Source: Isoetes taiwanensis
Lineage: Eukaryota; Streptophyta; Lycopodiopsida; Isoetales; Isoetaceae
Direction of reading: 5' to 3'
NCBI GenBank assembly: GCA_021234155.1
Contig: JAJEKV010000474.1
Span: 64,001-128,000, forward strand
Length of the DNA: 64,000 nucleotides
The position numbers and the translations under genes were made by a program. This document shows, piece after piece, positions 9,040 through 22,000 of this stretch. Under the pieces are notes generated by a model. It was not told the origin of the DNA and ran no database searches. It saw only the letters and a list, made by a program, of their open reading frames with translations. Position 1 is the stretch's first letter. Each line of letters begins with the position of its first letter.

Positions 9040-12000
9040 TTGTACTTGACAGAGCGGTTATATTGCAATTGTTCGATGTGCAAAGGACAAATAAAAGCGG
9101 ATGAGAAAGACGTCCTCGACCATGTTGAGAAATATGGTGAATGCCGACAAATCCCGGTGCTCTCGGACGCACATGTGGGGTATTCCAGCGAGGTATAATA
9201 CGAATCTTATGAGCGATAATCAACTACTTTCATGTACTTGAATCGATGTCTTAACTTAGTTTGCTTGTATTTTGTTAGGAAGAAATTGAGAATGAAGTGA
9301 GCTCGAGAAGCAAATATATAGATTTTGGGGTTATGTTGTCATTGGAAGTAGATGATGTTGATACTATGAATGCGTTCATAGAAAACCCTACAAAAAGAAA
9401 GCCATCAACTTCCTCAAAGAGTATCCCATTACGTGATAGAACTTCGTCGTGCAATGGCCGTTGCCAAGATTGAGGGAATGACAATGTTCATCAAAATTGG
9501 AATGTACTAGATCATGTCGAAGAAAATAATCTTCCACCTTCACTAGTCCATTTGGTCCAGCCCTTTTACGGATAAAGATCGTGAAGAAATTCAATGCATG
9601 GCCTAGAGGCAAGCCAATTATTTATGGGGAGCAATTTACACATATTGGGGTAGGCAAGTACATGATTAAAAATAGTCGGGTCCCGGTCTTTGGCTGGGAT
9701 TATATATTATGACTAGTGTGAAAGTCAAAGATGGTATTTGTTCCTTTAATGCCATATGTAGGTCCTGAATATAACTTCGGACACTTGGCATAAATTGAGT
9801 AAGCATCGATGGCGCATGCTCATCTATGGCCTAAATTCAAATGCCGCGAACAATATCCAAGCCCGGTGACTACGCAAGCTTCACATATATTGATGGTCGT
9901 CCTCGGTTGCATGGAAACCTTCTTTGCTTTTATTAATAGCTCTATCGAGAATCCTGAAGCTACCAATTGTGAATTTGTCGAGGCAAACAAAGACCAAGAA
10001 GATTTTTTTAGCGAAGTAAAATTGGCGGGAGATATATCATGGTTTATGCTATAAAAACTTTGTGTATTGGTGATGAATTGTTCATTGAATATGAATACGG
10101 TAGACCAATCTGGGAGGTCCTTTGATGATGTACTCAAATTACTCATATAATTTTTTGTCGGAATGCACCATTTTTCTTCTTCTTCTTCGAATTCTTCTTC
10201 TTCTTCTCTTGGAATGAGATTGCACATATTGAAGATAAATGTGTATTATATCTTCAATATATGCTTTGATTATGACATAAAATTTTATATTTCGTTCGTT
10301 ATTAAATGCTTAAAATTTAACAAACACGGGCTCTCAATGTATGTATCAATCACGCATATATTTCGTTTTAATCGGCGTGCGCGGGGTAGGCAAGTGGATA
10401 TAAGACCACATCCAAGCGTACTGAATTGGCGACATCAAAAGTCATTGCGGATAGCAGAATTAGAATACATTGAGCAGTATGGTACAAACATGGGCACAAC
10501 GCATAATGAAGAGTACAATGATGAAGATGAACAGGAATACGATGATGAAGATGATGACAATGCCCCTATGGACGACTTCATGGAAGTTGAAGAACCCATA
10601 GTCGACATGTTAGATGCATTTGGCCCAATCTTCGACAACGACCTAGATGACTATATAAATACTCCTAACGATGGTCATGAAGATCACGTTTTATTGGAGG
10701 AGGCGCATAAAGCATTATATCCAGGTGCAAGCATATCTAGATTGACGACATCTTTATTGATATTAAACCTTCAAGCCAAATTCAAATGGAGCAATGCGAT
10801 TATTACGGCTTTGTTAGAGTAAGTACAATTGCAATCACTTGACTTATTGAATTTGTAGTTGAATGTATCGTAAAAGGTCTGTTTTATCTGAGGTTATTGC
10901 AAGAGAAAATACTCCCACAAGGGAACACTATGCCCAAAAAGTCGCCTTTGAAATAAAAAAAATATATTGGCGACTCTTTGGTTTAGGCTACCATAAGATT
11001 CACGCTTGTCCAAATGATTGCATGGTATATTATCAGGATGACATCTACAAGAACACGTAAACATGCCCTAAATGTGGTGCCTCTAGGTACAATGCGATGC
11101 CAAGGGAAAGACCGTCCCGATGAAGGTGGTTCGCTACTTTCCATTGATCCCTCGCATAAGGCTATTGTTTTGATGTGAATCTCTAGCTTCGCTCATGGGT
11201 TGGTGTGTGCGCTAATGCGTCAGTGACAATGTACTCCGCGTGGTTAGTGACCGCAAGCAATGGAAGCATATTGATGAAACATGGTAGGAATTTGGAAGAG
11301 AGCCCACGAAATCTCAGATTAGGGTTGGCAACCGGATGGTGTTAATCCTTATGGACGTCAATCGGCCGCGTGGTCAACTTGGCCCAGAGTGTTGATCAAC
11401 TATAATTTACCACCGTGGTTACTCATGAAGACTAGCCATTTAATGGTAGTACTATTAGTTCGGGGACGAAGAAGCCGGAAAGTCTAGATCCATATCTGAA
11501 AATAGTTATTGATGAGCTTTTGACATTGTGGAGTGAAGGTATTGAAGTTCACGATGTCTCAAGAGAACTTCGTCTTTGAGCGAAGATTTACCTTGAGAGC
11601 AATCTTAATGTGGACAACGAGCGATTGGCCTGGTTTGTATGAACTCTCACGGACTCCAAGTGTCCGGATATGCGGCATGTCACTTGTGTGGGTTTGAAGC
11701 AGTTGAACTCTCGCCGGTCAGCGGCATTGCACAAAAATGTCTATGCAAACTTCAAGAGATATCGCCAATGGAAAATCGACTTCGATCACGTAGGTCCAAG
11801 AGAAAAACATTGCAATTGAAGAGCCTCCCAAAAGGTTGACAATGAGAGATTGGGGTAACATGTGGGATGCATTTGAAGGAAATAAGGTTAAGGGAATGAA
11901 GTGGAAAGCATCCTTCTTCCTTCTACCCTATTGGATGTAATTGAAGATTCATCATCTTCTTGATCCCATGCACATCTTTAAAAACGTTTGCGTCTATTTG

Positions 12001-13918
12001 GAAGCATGTCACCGGACGAAGGACACAGATGCAAAAGACGAGAAGATCTACAAGAAGCTGGATCAAAATCTAAAGCATGGTTAAATGTCGAAGAAGGAAT
12101 AAGGCCACAAGTGGATTGGATCGTGCCTAGAAAATGTATGAAACCCGTTCGAGAAGCGATCAAGGCAATAAAGACTCAGAGCCGGGATATATGCATTCGT
12201 TGCGTAATTGTTTCTCCAACGAAGGGGAGTTAAGCGGGTTGAAATCTCATGATTGGCATAAGATGTTTGCGGTTTGTTATGCCTATTGTTTCGAGGGTCG
12301 TCTACGCCGACGGTCCACTACATGCAATATGTCTCCTATCGAGTTTTTCGAGGTTAAATGCAGTTTAGAAAACACTTTCGATGCTGAACTCTCACTTAAC
12401 TTTTTTTCTTTCTTAAATCATATTTAGATGGATTACAAGGAAGGAGATACAAACAAATGAAATTTGCGGACATGCGAACTAAGGTCGTTGAGGCATGTTG
12501 TATGCTAGAGAAAGAATTCCCAACAAGTTTTACGGACATACAAACTCACTTACTAGTGCATTTAGTGGACGAAGTAGAGCTTGCAGGCACAACAAATCCT
12601 AGATGGATGTTTTTATAGAGCGGCTTTTACGAAGGTCCTCAAGGACTTAAATGCGTCGAAGCAAGGCGAGGCGTGAGGGTTGCATGGCGAGGGTTGGTTA
12701 GCACGAGAGTCATTATTCTATGTCACCGAAGTTCTTGGCGATCTACACCCCAATGCTCCACGATTATGGACCGATGAAGACACTCCAACTATAGTTGGAG
12801 AAGTTCGAAGGAAGACCACGAGAAGAAATTGTTCACACTAGAAGAACGAGGCAAAAGTCAATAAGTTTCTCATCTACAACTCCACTCCCATGGAGAAATG
12901 GATAAAAAATACGAGGAAGAAAAAATAAAAAGAGATGAGGAGAGAAGGCGCTATCGACAAAAGAATCGCATAAACAACCACTTCGGATCATCTAGGGGTC
13001 ACGCCAAGTGAGATAAACAATAAATGGCTGCTCGAACAACTAGAGATGGCAAGGCAACGTGGCGAACATGTTTCTAGCGAAGAATTTGCATATGCTAAAG
13101 GCGTGTCACTATTTGTAAGTGCAACTTAATAGCATATAATTCACGAGTTTAGATTCGTTATTTTGAACATTTGTTCCTTTACTTTGTAGTATAATTCATA
13201 TGCATCAATATGGTCTTCTCGGTGCTCACTTTTCGGCGACAAAGTGTGGATCATGGCAAAGCGACTTATGATTGTGGTATATCAGCAAAGTTTAGTACGG
13301 TTTGCGACCGGTAGTGCTGGAGACCCAAACCCAATCGAGGCAATGTTGGAATGGATTGGTACTATAAAGACTATCATGGAGGTTGATGTGGGTAGTGCAT
13401 TCAAAACAATGTTGTTTGATGCCGAATGGTTTGATCTTGTGTGTCTTGGTGCTCATGCCACGATACACATAAAGATCCGAAAGTGGCTGTATTCACTAGA
13501 TTCAACTTCGTCGGTATCGTGGTCAAGACACACTTTCGTGAGGGTTGAGCAATGTGAACAAGTATATTTACTTGGATGCAATAAAATTTATATATGTCAT
13601 TAACAAAGGAACTAATGTAATAGAGGTTTTGTAGGTCACCTTCGTTCGGATCCTTTGCAAGATCGGTGGTGGTTAGTAGTTCCATGTAAAGGCTCGCTCC
13701 TCACCGCATATTTGAAGGTGAAGAAGAGATGGCGGTCGAATAGGGAGGTTGGGGGTTGGGCAGACTATTGTCATGATAGAAGACTACCATCGATTGAACC
13801 TTCATTACTTTATTATGATTATTATATTTTCTTCCCACATATGAATAAGAAAATACTTTGGCATGCGAATTTGTGTATACTACAAACCATATTAGGCAAC
13901 ATTAGTATTGCAACTTGA
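9040..13918 (+). pseudogene. TNP2-type CACTA transposase, multiply interrupted
   Basis: DDE-type transposase of En/Spm elements, cutting and joining element ends in the nucleus. Family blocks occur in order but in different frames: Cys-rich transposase-associated domain (ERLYCNCSMC, about 9051); acidic linker, then LLEEAHKALYPG (about 10,693) and LGYHKIHACPNDCMVYY (about 10,983); CPKCGASRYN (about 11,062); VVRYFPLIPRI (about 11,130); YNLPPWLLMKTSHLM (about 11,400); DPYLKIVIDELLTLW (about 11,490); LLPYW...HHLLDPMHIFKNV (about 11,920-11,985); GLKSHDWHKMF (about 12,238); DUF4218 block LEKEFPTSFTDIQTHLLVHL (about 12,507); DUF4216-like block (13,200-13,600) with GSAFKTMLFDAEWFD. Many frameshifts and stops separate them; introns explain only some. 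The segment 9240-10,050 is unassigned. Identity is secure; activity of this copy is unlikely as read. Confidence 0.88.
10163..10203. repeat. (TTC)n-like microsatellite
   Basis: Two runs of TTC separated by GAATTC inside the transposase region, probably intronic. Confidence 0.7.
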
Positions 13919-14140
13919 AGTTATCATAGACATTTATGCCAAGTTAATTGGCATCCTAGTATAGACCTATGGCTTGCAAGCTAGCCGTCGGGGCAGTTCT
14001 ACATCTGATTGAGTACACGCTTTATGTTTAATTAATCATAAAATGTGAAGATTCCCTTCAAAATGCAAGATTCATATACAAAAATCATATATGTATTCCC
14101 TTCAAAATACAAAATTCATATAAAAACCCATACACAATTC
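13919..14140. other. Post-transposase spacer
   Basis: AT-rich, with a duplicated ATTCCCTTCAAAATRCAA motif at about 14,052 and 14,095. No coding signature; probably the 3' flank of the transposase unit. Confidence 0.4.
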
Positions 14141-14144
14141 AAAT

Positions 14145-14760
14145 ACACAAACAAAGTGGATGCGGTGCACATCTAGTGGTATATATCAGCATCGGTGTGA
14201 TCCACTCGCTTGAGCTCGAAGGTGCTCGGCGGTGATTTCCTCCACCCCGTCGAGAACAAGCCTCGAAGCATGGAATCAAGCCCTCCCGTGGTGTCACATT
14301 TCCCCAAAGGAATTCATGTCATGCGAGCACTTCCGCATGCCTGGTTGGTGCAGTGCAACTTTTTTGAAAGTAGGGCTTCAGCAAATGTTTCCCTTCCCAA
14401 AGGCCCCTATCCTCTAGCATACGGGCCAAGCACAACGAGTTCACCATGCATTTCTTCAGGCACTCGAGCCTGTATTGAGGGAAGGTTCCGGCCTCCCAGT
14501 AATGCGAGCGAGGTCTTTCTTGCCCCCTATCATGCAGCTTTGTCATGGCTTGCTTGAACTCCGGCCTTTCTTGGGTTAGGTTCGTCTCTAGCCACTCAGA
14601 CTGGAGGCAGTTCAGGTGCTCAGCGGCCTTGCCGCGGCCTACGGTGCGGCATCAAGCGGGCATGCATCGGGGAGAAGCGGCCATGGCGGATGTAGGTGAG
14701 GAGCTCCATTTAAGGAGGAGGAGGAGGAAGCTGGAGGGCGCAGGAGCAGAGGACGGAGGG
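14145..14760 (-). pseudogene. Unidentified coding-like fragment, minus strand
   Basis: The minus frame carries a compositionally protein-like stretch: ERPEFKQAMTKLHDRGQ, FPQYRLECLKKCMVNSLCLA, MLEDRGLWEG, LLKPYF. GC-rich sequence with (CCT)n-type runs upstream (about 14,712-14,735) resembles a 5' UTR. It would be transcribed away from the 14,838-14,932 palindrome array, divergent from the small gene at 15,062. I do not recognise the family; it may be a captured host exon or a second transposon protein. Confidence 0.4.
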
Positions 14761-14837
14761 CGGCGGAGAAGCTGGAGGACTAATAGGGCAATATATATGG
14801 CATCTCAGCATACGAAAACAAAACAAATTTCGTACGA

Positions 14838-14932
14838 CGTCGTTATAGCCGTTAACGTCGTTATAGACGTCGTTGAACGACCTTTAAACGTCGTTGAACG
14901 ACGTTTATACGTCTTAAAACGACGTCTCTGTT
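14838..14932. repeat. Internal palindrome array between divergent units
   Basis: Six or so copies of the element-end core (ACGTCGTTATAGACGTC, CGTCGTTGAACGACG, CGTCTTAAAACGACG). It lies between the minus-strand fragment and the plus-strand gene at 15,062, where a shared promoter would be. CGGCCGGCTTT follows at about 14,947; a GCCGGCTTTTCCG element similarly follows the 25.4-kb array. Confidence 0.75.
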
Positions 14933-15061
14933 CTTTAAAAGTCATCGGCCGGCTTTCATTTTTCCCATTTCTTTTATGATTTGAGTATTGCGAACGATCC
15001 TCGGATCCTAGTTTTTCATTGCAGTTATTGTGAGTTTTTTTCTTTATTGCTTTTGGGATAC

Positions 15062-15450
15062 ATGGCCATGGAAGGTATGCTTCGACGCTTGAACCAGATT
15101 CAGGAGGAGATGAGGATTCAAGAGCAGAGAGATATGGAACCTGTCTTCACAAGTAAGGCTACACTCTGTAGTTTATACACTTTATTGTATTTTATCTATT
15201 TTCTAATCTATAGCTTGGTGTAGGAGCCGTCGAGGGCATGAGAAGGAAGGGAATCCTCCGTGAACCCCCTCCTCCACTCGAAGATGAGGACTATGAAACA
15301 ACGATCCATCGGATGAAAGTGTTAAAGAAGTATGTGATTGGTGAGAAGGCACTGACCAAATTGCTAGGAACCGGGAGTTTGCCTAGCATGATGAGGGTGC
15401 TTCTTGAAAAGATGGTCGGGGTTTGGAAGCACCACAGAAAACAAGATTAA
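15062..15450 (+). CDS. Small two-exon gene of unknown function
   Basis: ATG at 15,062 (MAMEGMLRRLNQIQEEMRI). Exon 1 15,062-15,152, GTAAGG donor, 70-bp intron 15,153-15,223 ending TGTAG, exon 2 15,224-15,450 ending TAA. The joined frame is intact and gives about 105 residues: an amphipathic N-terminal helix, a proline-acidic linker (REPPPPLEDEDYE), then a helical basic end (MKVLKKYVIGEKALTK ... MVGVWKHHRKQD). No known domain is recognised. Position after an internal palindrome array suggests a transposon gene with its own promoter. It could also be the remaining 5' exons of a larger captured gene. Confidence 0.45.
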
Positions 15451-16020
15451 CATGATACTAAGCGTCGACATATGCATGGTGGCGCCGGACATACTGACAT
15501 GGAGCTATGGTTCAAAGGGGATGGACAAGTGGAGGACTTCCGCGATAGAAACCATAAGCCAAGCTCGGGAGGAGTATCTTTGAATTGTTCAAGTGATCTT
15601 TTGTTCAATAAACCTATGTTTTGTACATTGTTATATTTTCTCTTGGGTACAATCTAGCATTGATACATATGCATGAACATGATCTGAAGGATTCTTGAAG
15701 ATATTTTGCATTCTTACATTTGGATATCGCCTTCTTGATTCGATTTGCCATTTTGAACTGAGGTTTCGCGACATTTCGACTTGGACTGGTAGAACCGAAT
15801 TTCCGAGATTATTTGTGGTTTGGACTCTCCTGTAGCTCTTACAAATGGGACACTTCCATGTTCTAAATCTTTCAAATGCACATTCTTAGAAGTTTGTGAT
15901 GGCCGGTCGACTTGGATTTTTTTCTCCAACCTTTGGTGATAGAAGCGACCACTAAATTTATGTTTCTTTGTGGCTTGAAGTCAATTGCATCTTCCAAATC
16001 TTCCAAATCAGCTCGGTTGC
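15451..16020. other. No recognisable gene
   Basis: Downstream flank of the small gene, with short open frames only, leading into the tandem array. Confidence 0.4.
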
Positions 16021-16024
16021 CTCA

Positions 16025-19000
16025 TAGCGGGCTGCCCCCGACGGTTCTAATGCTAACCCTTTGACCTAGACCTTCTCCAAAAATTCGAAAATTGGGCGTG
16101 TCTTTGGAGATGAATTAGGGATCCGGTGGCAAAAAATCAGAATTTATTTTAGATTGCAATGCATTAATTATGAATTTAATCGTGTGTTGCCCTTGCAAAA
16201 AGCCCCCGACTTCTAATTGCCACATCGGGGAGGAGGACGAGGTCCAAACTCCGTTCCGTCGGTTCCCCTTGCTATGCGTTCTCGCCATGGCTTCGACCCA
16301 CGTTCAAGCCCCCAGCAGACTAGGACTCGGCCCCAAAGCGTAAACCCTTCTAGAGCACGGCAACTCACGGGGTTTACGTTTGAGGCCCTCTCCGTCGGTC
16401 GGTAGGGACCTAGCGGCGTGTCTTGAAGTGGAGTTGGGGTGTTGACACGGCCAGCCGGACCCTAAAATCCCTCGAGGCTGCTTTCCCAAATTTCCTCTCC
16501 CTAAGGCCCTGGGGAAGAACGGGCAACCTCCCCTCTCAGGAACCACGATTTGGCTCTGCCAATGGACTCGAAGCGTTGACATTGCTCACGGAAACCAAGT
16601 TAGTGGCCAAAAGACCGAGATTCGGCCCCAAAGCGTAAACCCTTCTAGAGCACCGGCAACCCACGGGGTTTACGTTTGGGAGGCCCTCTCCTTGTCGGTC
16701 AGTAGGGACTTTGCGCCATGTCTTGAAGTGGAGTTGGGGTGTTGGCCTTGAGGTCTAGCGGACACTAAAATCCCCTCAGGAAGGCTGCTTGCCCCGAATT
16801 TCCTCTCCCAAGGCCCTGGGGAAGGGCGGGCAACCTCCCTCACTTGGAACCGCGATTTGGCTCGCCAATGGACTCGAGAATGCCGGCATTGCCACGGGGA
16901 TCAAGTTCCGTGGCGAAGACCGGGACTCGGCCCCAAAGCGTAAACCCTTCTAGAGCACGGCAGCCCACGGGGTTTACGTTTGGAGGCCCTCTCCTTGTCG
17001 GTCGGTAGGGACTTGGCGCCATGTCTTGAAGTGAAGTTGGGGTGTTGGCGCTTGCCTTGGACACTAAAATCCCTCAGGAAGCTGCTTGCCCCAAATTTCC
17101 TCTCCCCAAGCCACGGGGAAGGGCGGGCAACCTCCCCTCACCGGAACAGCGATTTGGCTCTGCCAATGGACTCGGAATGCCGGCATTGCCACCGGGGGGT
17201 TAAGGTGGCGAGAAGGCCGGACTTCGGCCCCAAAGCGTAAACCCTTCTAGAGCACGGCAGCCCCCGGGGGTTTACGTTTGGGAGGCCCTCACCTTGTCGA
17301 TTAGGTAGGGACCTTGCGCCGTGTCTTGAAGTGGGGTTGGGGTGTTGGCCTTGAGGCGGACCCTAAAATCCCGAGGGAGGCTGCTTGCCCCAAATTTCCT
17401 CTCCCCAAGGCCACGAGGGGCCGGACGGGCGACCTGGCTCTCCGGAATCGCGATCGACTCGCCAATGGACTCGGGGAAGCGTCGACATTGCCACAGGGGA
17501 CCAAGTTCCGTGGGCGAAGACCACCCGAACTCCAAGAAGCGCCAAAGTAGCTCACTTCCATCACACTCGTAGTCAATTGGCCTAGGATGTGCATCGGGAT
17601 CTTGTCGTGGAGGGCGTGAGTGTTTCCTTCTTTCATAAAACCGGCCAGGTGTAACTTGCTCCCTAGGGTAATTTCGCCATTCAGGACGATTTGGCGAGGG
17701 TCTATTTGCCATTAGGAGCATCCCGGTGCCCGAACGACAAAAAATCAAAGGCGGTTTCTACAAGGCCGACATCGGGGCGCCCAGCGGTTTGACAAGTTCT
17801 CGGGGCCGATCTGGAATCTTTTGGACCTTCGAAGAGGGGCCCCGAGCGGAGGATCCAGCGGTCGGATAGGGGAACAGGGCTCGGGAGGGTGGTCATTAGC
17901 GCGATGCTCCCCGGGGCGGCGCGGGGAAGGGCTGCCTCGGGGAACTTTTGGATCCCGCCTCACGGGGTCGGACTCTCCCCTCTTGTGAGGGATCCTGCAA
18001 GGTCCTGGCCTCGTTTTGACTTGGGGAAGGGTGCCAGCTCGGTTGCCACCTGGCGGGCTGCCCCGACCGTTCTAATGCTAACCCTTTGACCTAGACCTTC
18101 TCAGAAAATTCGAAAATTGGGCCGTAGTCTTTGGAGATGAATTAGGGATCCGGCTGGCAAAAAACCGAATTTATTTTCGTGCAATGCATTAATTGCGAAT
18201 TCTGAATGTCTTGCCCTTTGCAAAAGCCCCGACTTCTACTTGCCACATCGGGGAGGAGGAAAGGCCCAAACTCCGCTCCGTCCGGTTCCCCTTGCTCCGT
18301 ATTCTCGGCTTTGCTTCTCGGCCAGTCCCAAGTGCAGCAGACCGGGACTCGGCCCCCAAAACGTAAACCCTTCTAGAGCACGGCAACCCACGGGGTTTAC
18401 GTTTGGAGGCCCTCTCCTTGTCCGGTCGGCGGGACCTTCTTGCCGTGTCTTGAAGTGGGGTTGGGGTGTTGGCCTTGAGCAGCGGACCCTAAAATCCCCT
18501 CCGAGGCTGCTTGCCCCAAATTTCCCTCTCCCCAAGGCCACGGGGGCCGGACGGGCGACCTCCGGCTCTCGAATCGCGATCTGACTCTGCCAATGGACTC
18601 GAGCGTCGACATTGCCACAGGGACCAAGTTCCGTGGCCAGAAGACCACCCGAACTCCAAGAAGCGCCAAAGTAGCTCACTTCCATCACACTTCGTAGTAA
18701 TTGGCCTAGGATGTGCATGCGGGATCTTGTCGTGGAGGGCGTGAGTGTTTCCTTCTTTCGCAAAACCGACCGTGTAACTTGCTCCCTAGGGTAATTTCGC
18801 CCCATTAGGGACGATTTGGCAGGTCTATTTGCCATTCCGGAGCATCCCGGTGCCCGAACGACAAAAGCGAAGGCGGTTTCTACAAAGGCCCGAACATCGG
18901 GGGCGCCCATGGTTTTGACAAGTTCTCGGACCGATCGGAATCTTTTGGACCTTCCAAGAGGGGCCCCGAGCGGAGGATCCAGCGGCCGGATAGGGGAACC

Positions 19001-22000
19001 CGGGCTCCAGGGGGAGGGTGGTCATTAAGCGTGCGGCCCAGGGGGCGGCGCCAGGAAGGGCTGCCTCGGGGAACTTTTTGGATCCCGCCTCACGGGGTGG
19101 GACTCTCCCCTCTTGTGAGGGATCCCCGCAAGGTCCCGGCCTCGTTTGACTTGGGGAAGGGTGCCGGCTGGTTGCCCGCAGCGGGCTGCCCGACCGTTCT
19201 AATGCTAACCCTTTGACCTAGACCTTCTCCGAAAAATTCGAAAATTGGGCGTGTCTTTGGAGATGAATTAGGGATCCTAAAAAAAACCGAATTTATTTTC
19301 GTGCAATGCATTAATTGCGAATTTACGAATGTCTTGCCACTGCAAAAGCGGCCCCCGACTTCTACTTGCCACATCGGGAGGAGGAAAGGCCCAAACTCCG
19401 CTCCGTCAGTTCCCCTTGCTCCGTATTCTCGGCTGCTGCTTCTCGGCCAGGTCCCAAGTGCAACAGACCAGGACTCGGCCCCCAAAACGTAAACCCTTCT
19501 AGAGCCTGGCAACCCACAGGGTTTACGTTTCGGAGGCCCTCTCCTCGTCGGTCGGTAGGGACCTTGGCGCCGTGTCTTGAAGTGGGGTTGGGGTGTTGGC
19601 GCTTGAGCTTGGACCCTAAAAATCCCTCCGGAGGCTGCTTGCCCCAAATTTCCTCTCCCCAAGGCCCCGGGACCCGGGCCAGGCGACCTCGCTCTCAGGA
19701 ATCGCTGATCGACTCGCCAATGGACTGGAACGTCGACATTGCCACGGGGACCAAGTTCCGCGGGCGGAAGACCACCCGAACTCCAAGAAGCGCCAAAGTA
19801 GCTCACTTCCATCACACTCGTAGTCAATTGGCCTAGGATGTGCATGCGGGATCTTGTGGGTGGAGCGTGAGTGTTTCCTTCTTTTCGCAAAACCGGCCAG
19901 GTGTAACTTGCTCCCTAGGGTAATTTCGCCATTCGGACGATTTGAGGGGGTCTATTTGCCATTCCGAGCATCCGGTGCCCGAGAACGACAAAACAAAGGC
20001 GGTTTCTACAAGGCCGACATCGGGGCGCCAGCGGTTTGACAAGTTCTCCGGACCCGATCCGGAATCTTTTGGACCTTCTCAAGAGGGGGCCCTGAGGCGG
20101 AGGATCAACGGGTCGGATAGGGGAACCGGGCTCAGGGAGGGTGGTCATTGAGCGTCGACCCCGGGAGCGGCGCCCGAGGAAGGGCTGCCTCGGGAACTTT
20201 TTTGGATCGCCTCACGGGGTCCCGGACTCTCCCTCTTGTGAGGGATCCCCGCAAGGTCCCTGGCCTCGTTTGACTTGGGGAAGGGTGCCAGCTCGGTTGC
20301 CCTGCAACGGGCTGCCCCGACCGTTCTAATGCTAACCCTTTGACCTAGACCTTCTCCGAAAATTCCGAAAATTGGGCCGTGTGCTGGAGATGAATTAGGG
20401 ATCCCGCTGGCAAAAACCGGAATTTATTTTTCGTGCAATGCATTAATTGCGAATTTACGAATGTCTTGCCAGCAAAAGCGCCCCAGGCTTCTACTTGCCA
20501 CATCGGGAGGAGGAAAGGCCCAAACTCGCTCCGTCGGTTCCCCTTGCTCGTATTCTCGGCTCTTTGCTTCTCGGCCAGGTCCCAAGTGCAGCAGGGCCCA
20601 GGACTTCGGCCCCAAAGCGTAAACCCTTCTAGAGCACGGCAGCCCACGGGGTTTTACGTTTGAGGAGGCCCTCTCCTCGTCGGTCGGCCGGGACCTTGCG
20701 CCGTGTCTTGAAGTGGGGTTGGGGTGTTGGCGCCAGAGCGCGGACCCTAAAATCCCTCCGGAGGCTGCTTGCCCCAAATTTCCTCTCCCCAAGGCCCACG
20801 GGGCCGGGCCGGGCGACCTCCGGCTCTCACGGGAATCGCGATCGACTCTGCCAATGGACTCGAGCGTCGACATTGCCACAGGGACCAAGTTCCGTGGCGG
20901 AAGACCACCCGAACTCAAGAAGCCAAAGTAGCTCACTTCCATCACACTTTCGTAGTCAATTGGCCTAGGATGTGCATGCGGGATCTTGTCGTGGAGGGCG
21001 TGAGTGTTTCCTTCTTTCGCAAAAACCGGTAGTGTAACTTGCTCCCTAGGGTAATTTCGCCATTCGGACGATTTGGCGGGGGTCTATTTGCCATTCGGAG
21101 CATCCCGGTGCGAACGACAAAAGCAGTCGCGGTTTCTACAAGGCCGACATCGGGGGCGCCCGCGGTTTGACAAGTTCTCGGGACCGATCTGGAATCTTTT
21201 GGACCTTCCCGAAGAGGGGCCCCCGAGCGGAGGATCCAGCGGCCGGATAGGGGCAGGGCCCGGGAGGGTGGTCATTGGCGCGCAGCCCGGGGGAGCCGGG
21301 GAAGGGCTGCACCGGGGAACTTTTTGGATCCCGCCTCACGGGGTCCGGACTCTCCCCTCTTGTGAGGGATCCCGCAAGGTCCTGGCCTCGTTTGACTTGG
21401 GGAAGGGTGCGGCTCGGTTGCCCCCAGCGGGCTGCCCGACCGTTCTAATGCTAACCCTTTGACCTAGACCTTCTCAGAAAATTAGAAAATTGGGCGTGTC
21501 TTTGGAGATGAATTAGGGATCCGGCGGCAAAAGCGAATTTATTTTTCGTGCAATGCATTAATTGCGAATTCTGAATGTCTTGCCTTTACCAAAAGCCCCC
21601 GACTTCTACTTGCCACATCGGGGAGGAGGAAAGGCCCAAACTCCGCTCCGTCGGTTCCCCTTGCTCGTATTCTCGGCTGCTGCTTCGGCCAGGTCCCAAG
21701 TGCAGCAGACCGGGACTCGGCGGCCCCCAAAGCGTAAACCCTTCTAGAGCACGGCAACCCACGGGGTTTACGTTTGAGGAGGCCCTCTCCTCGTCGGTCG
21801 GCGGGACCTTGCGCCGTGTCTTGAAGTGGGGTTGGGGTGTTGGCCTTGAGGCGGACCCTAAAATCCCCCGGAGGCTGCTTGCCCCAAATTTCCCTCTCCC
21901 CAAGGCCCAGGGGCCCGGGACGGGCGACCTCCGGCTCTCGGGAATCGCGATCTGACTCTGCCAATGGACTCGGAGGCGTCGACATTGCCACAGGGACCAA

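Noticed and set aside
10435-10638. Ser-rich minus-strand frame
   Set aside because: Antisense of the acidic GAT/GAA-rich linker of the transposase.
10819-10858. 40-bp GT-AG intron in the transposase
   Set aside because: Too short for a typical plant intron; a frame change by indel is as likely.
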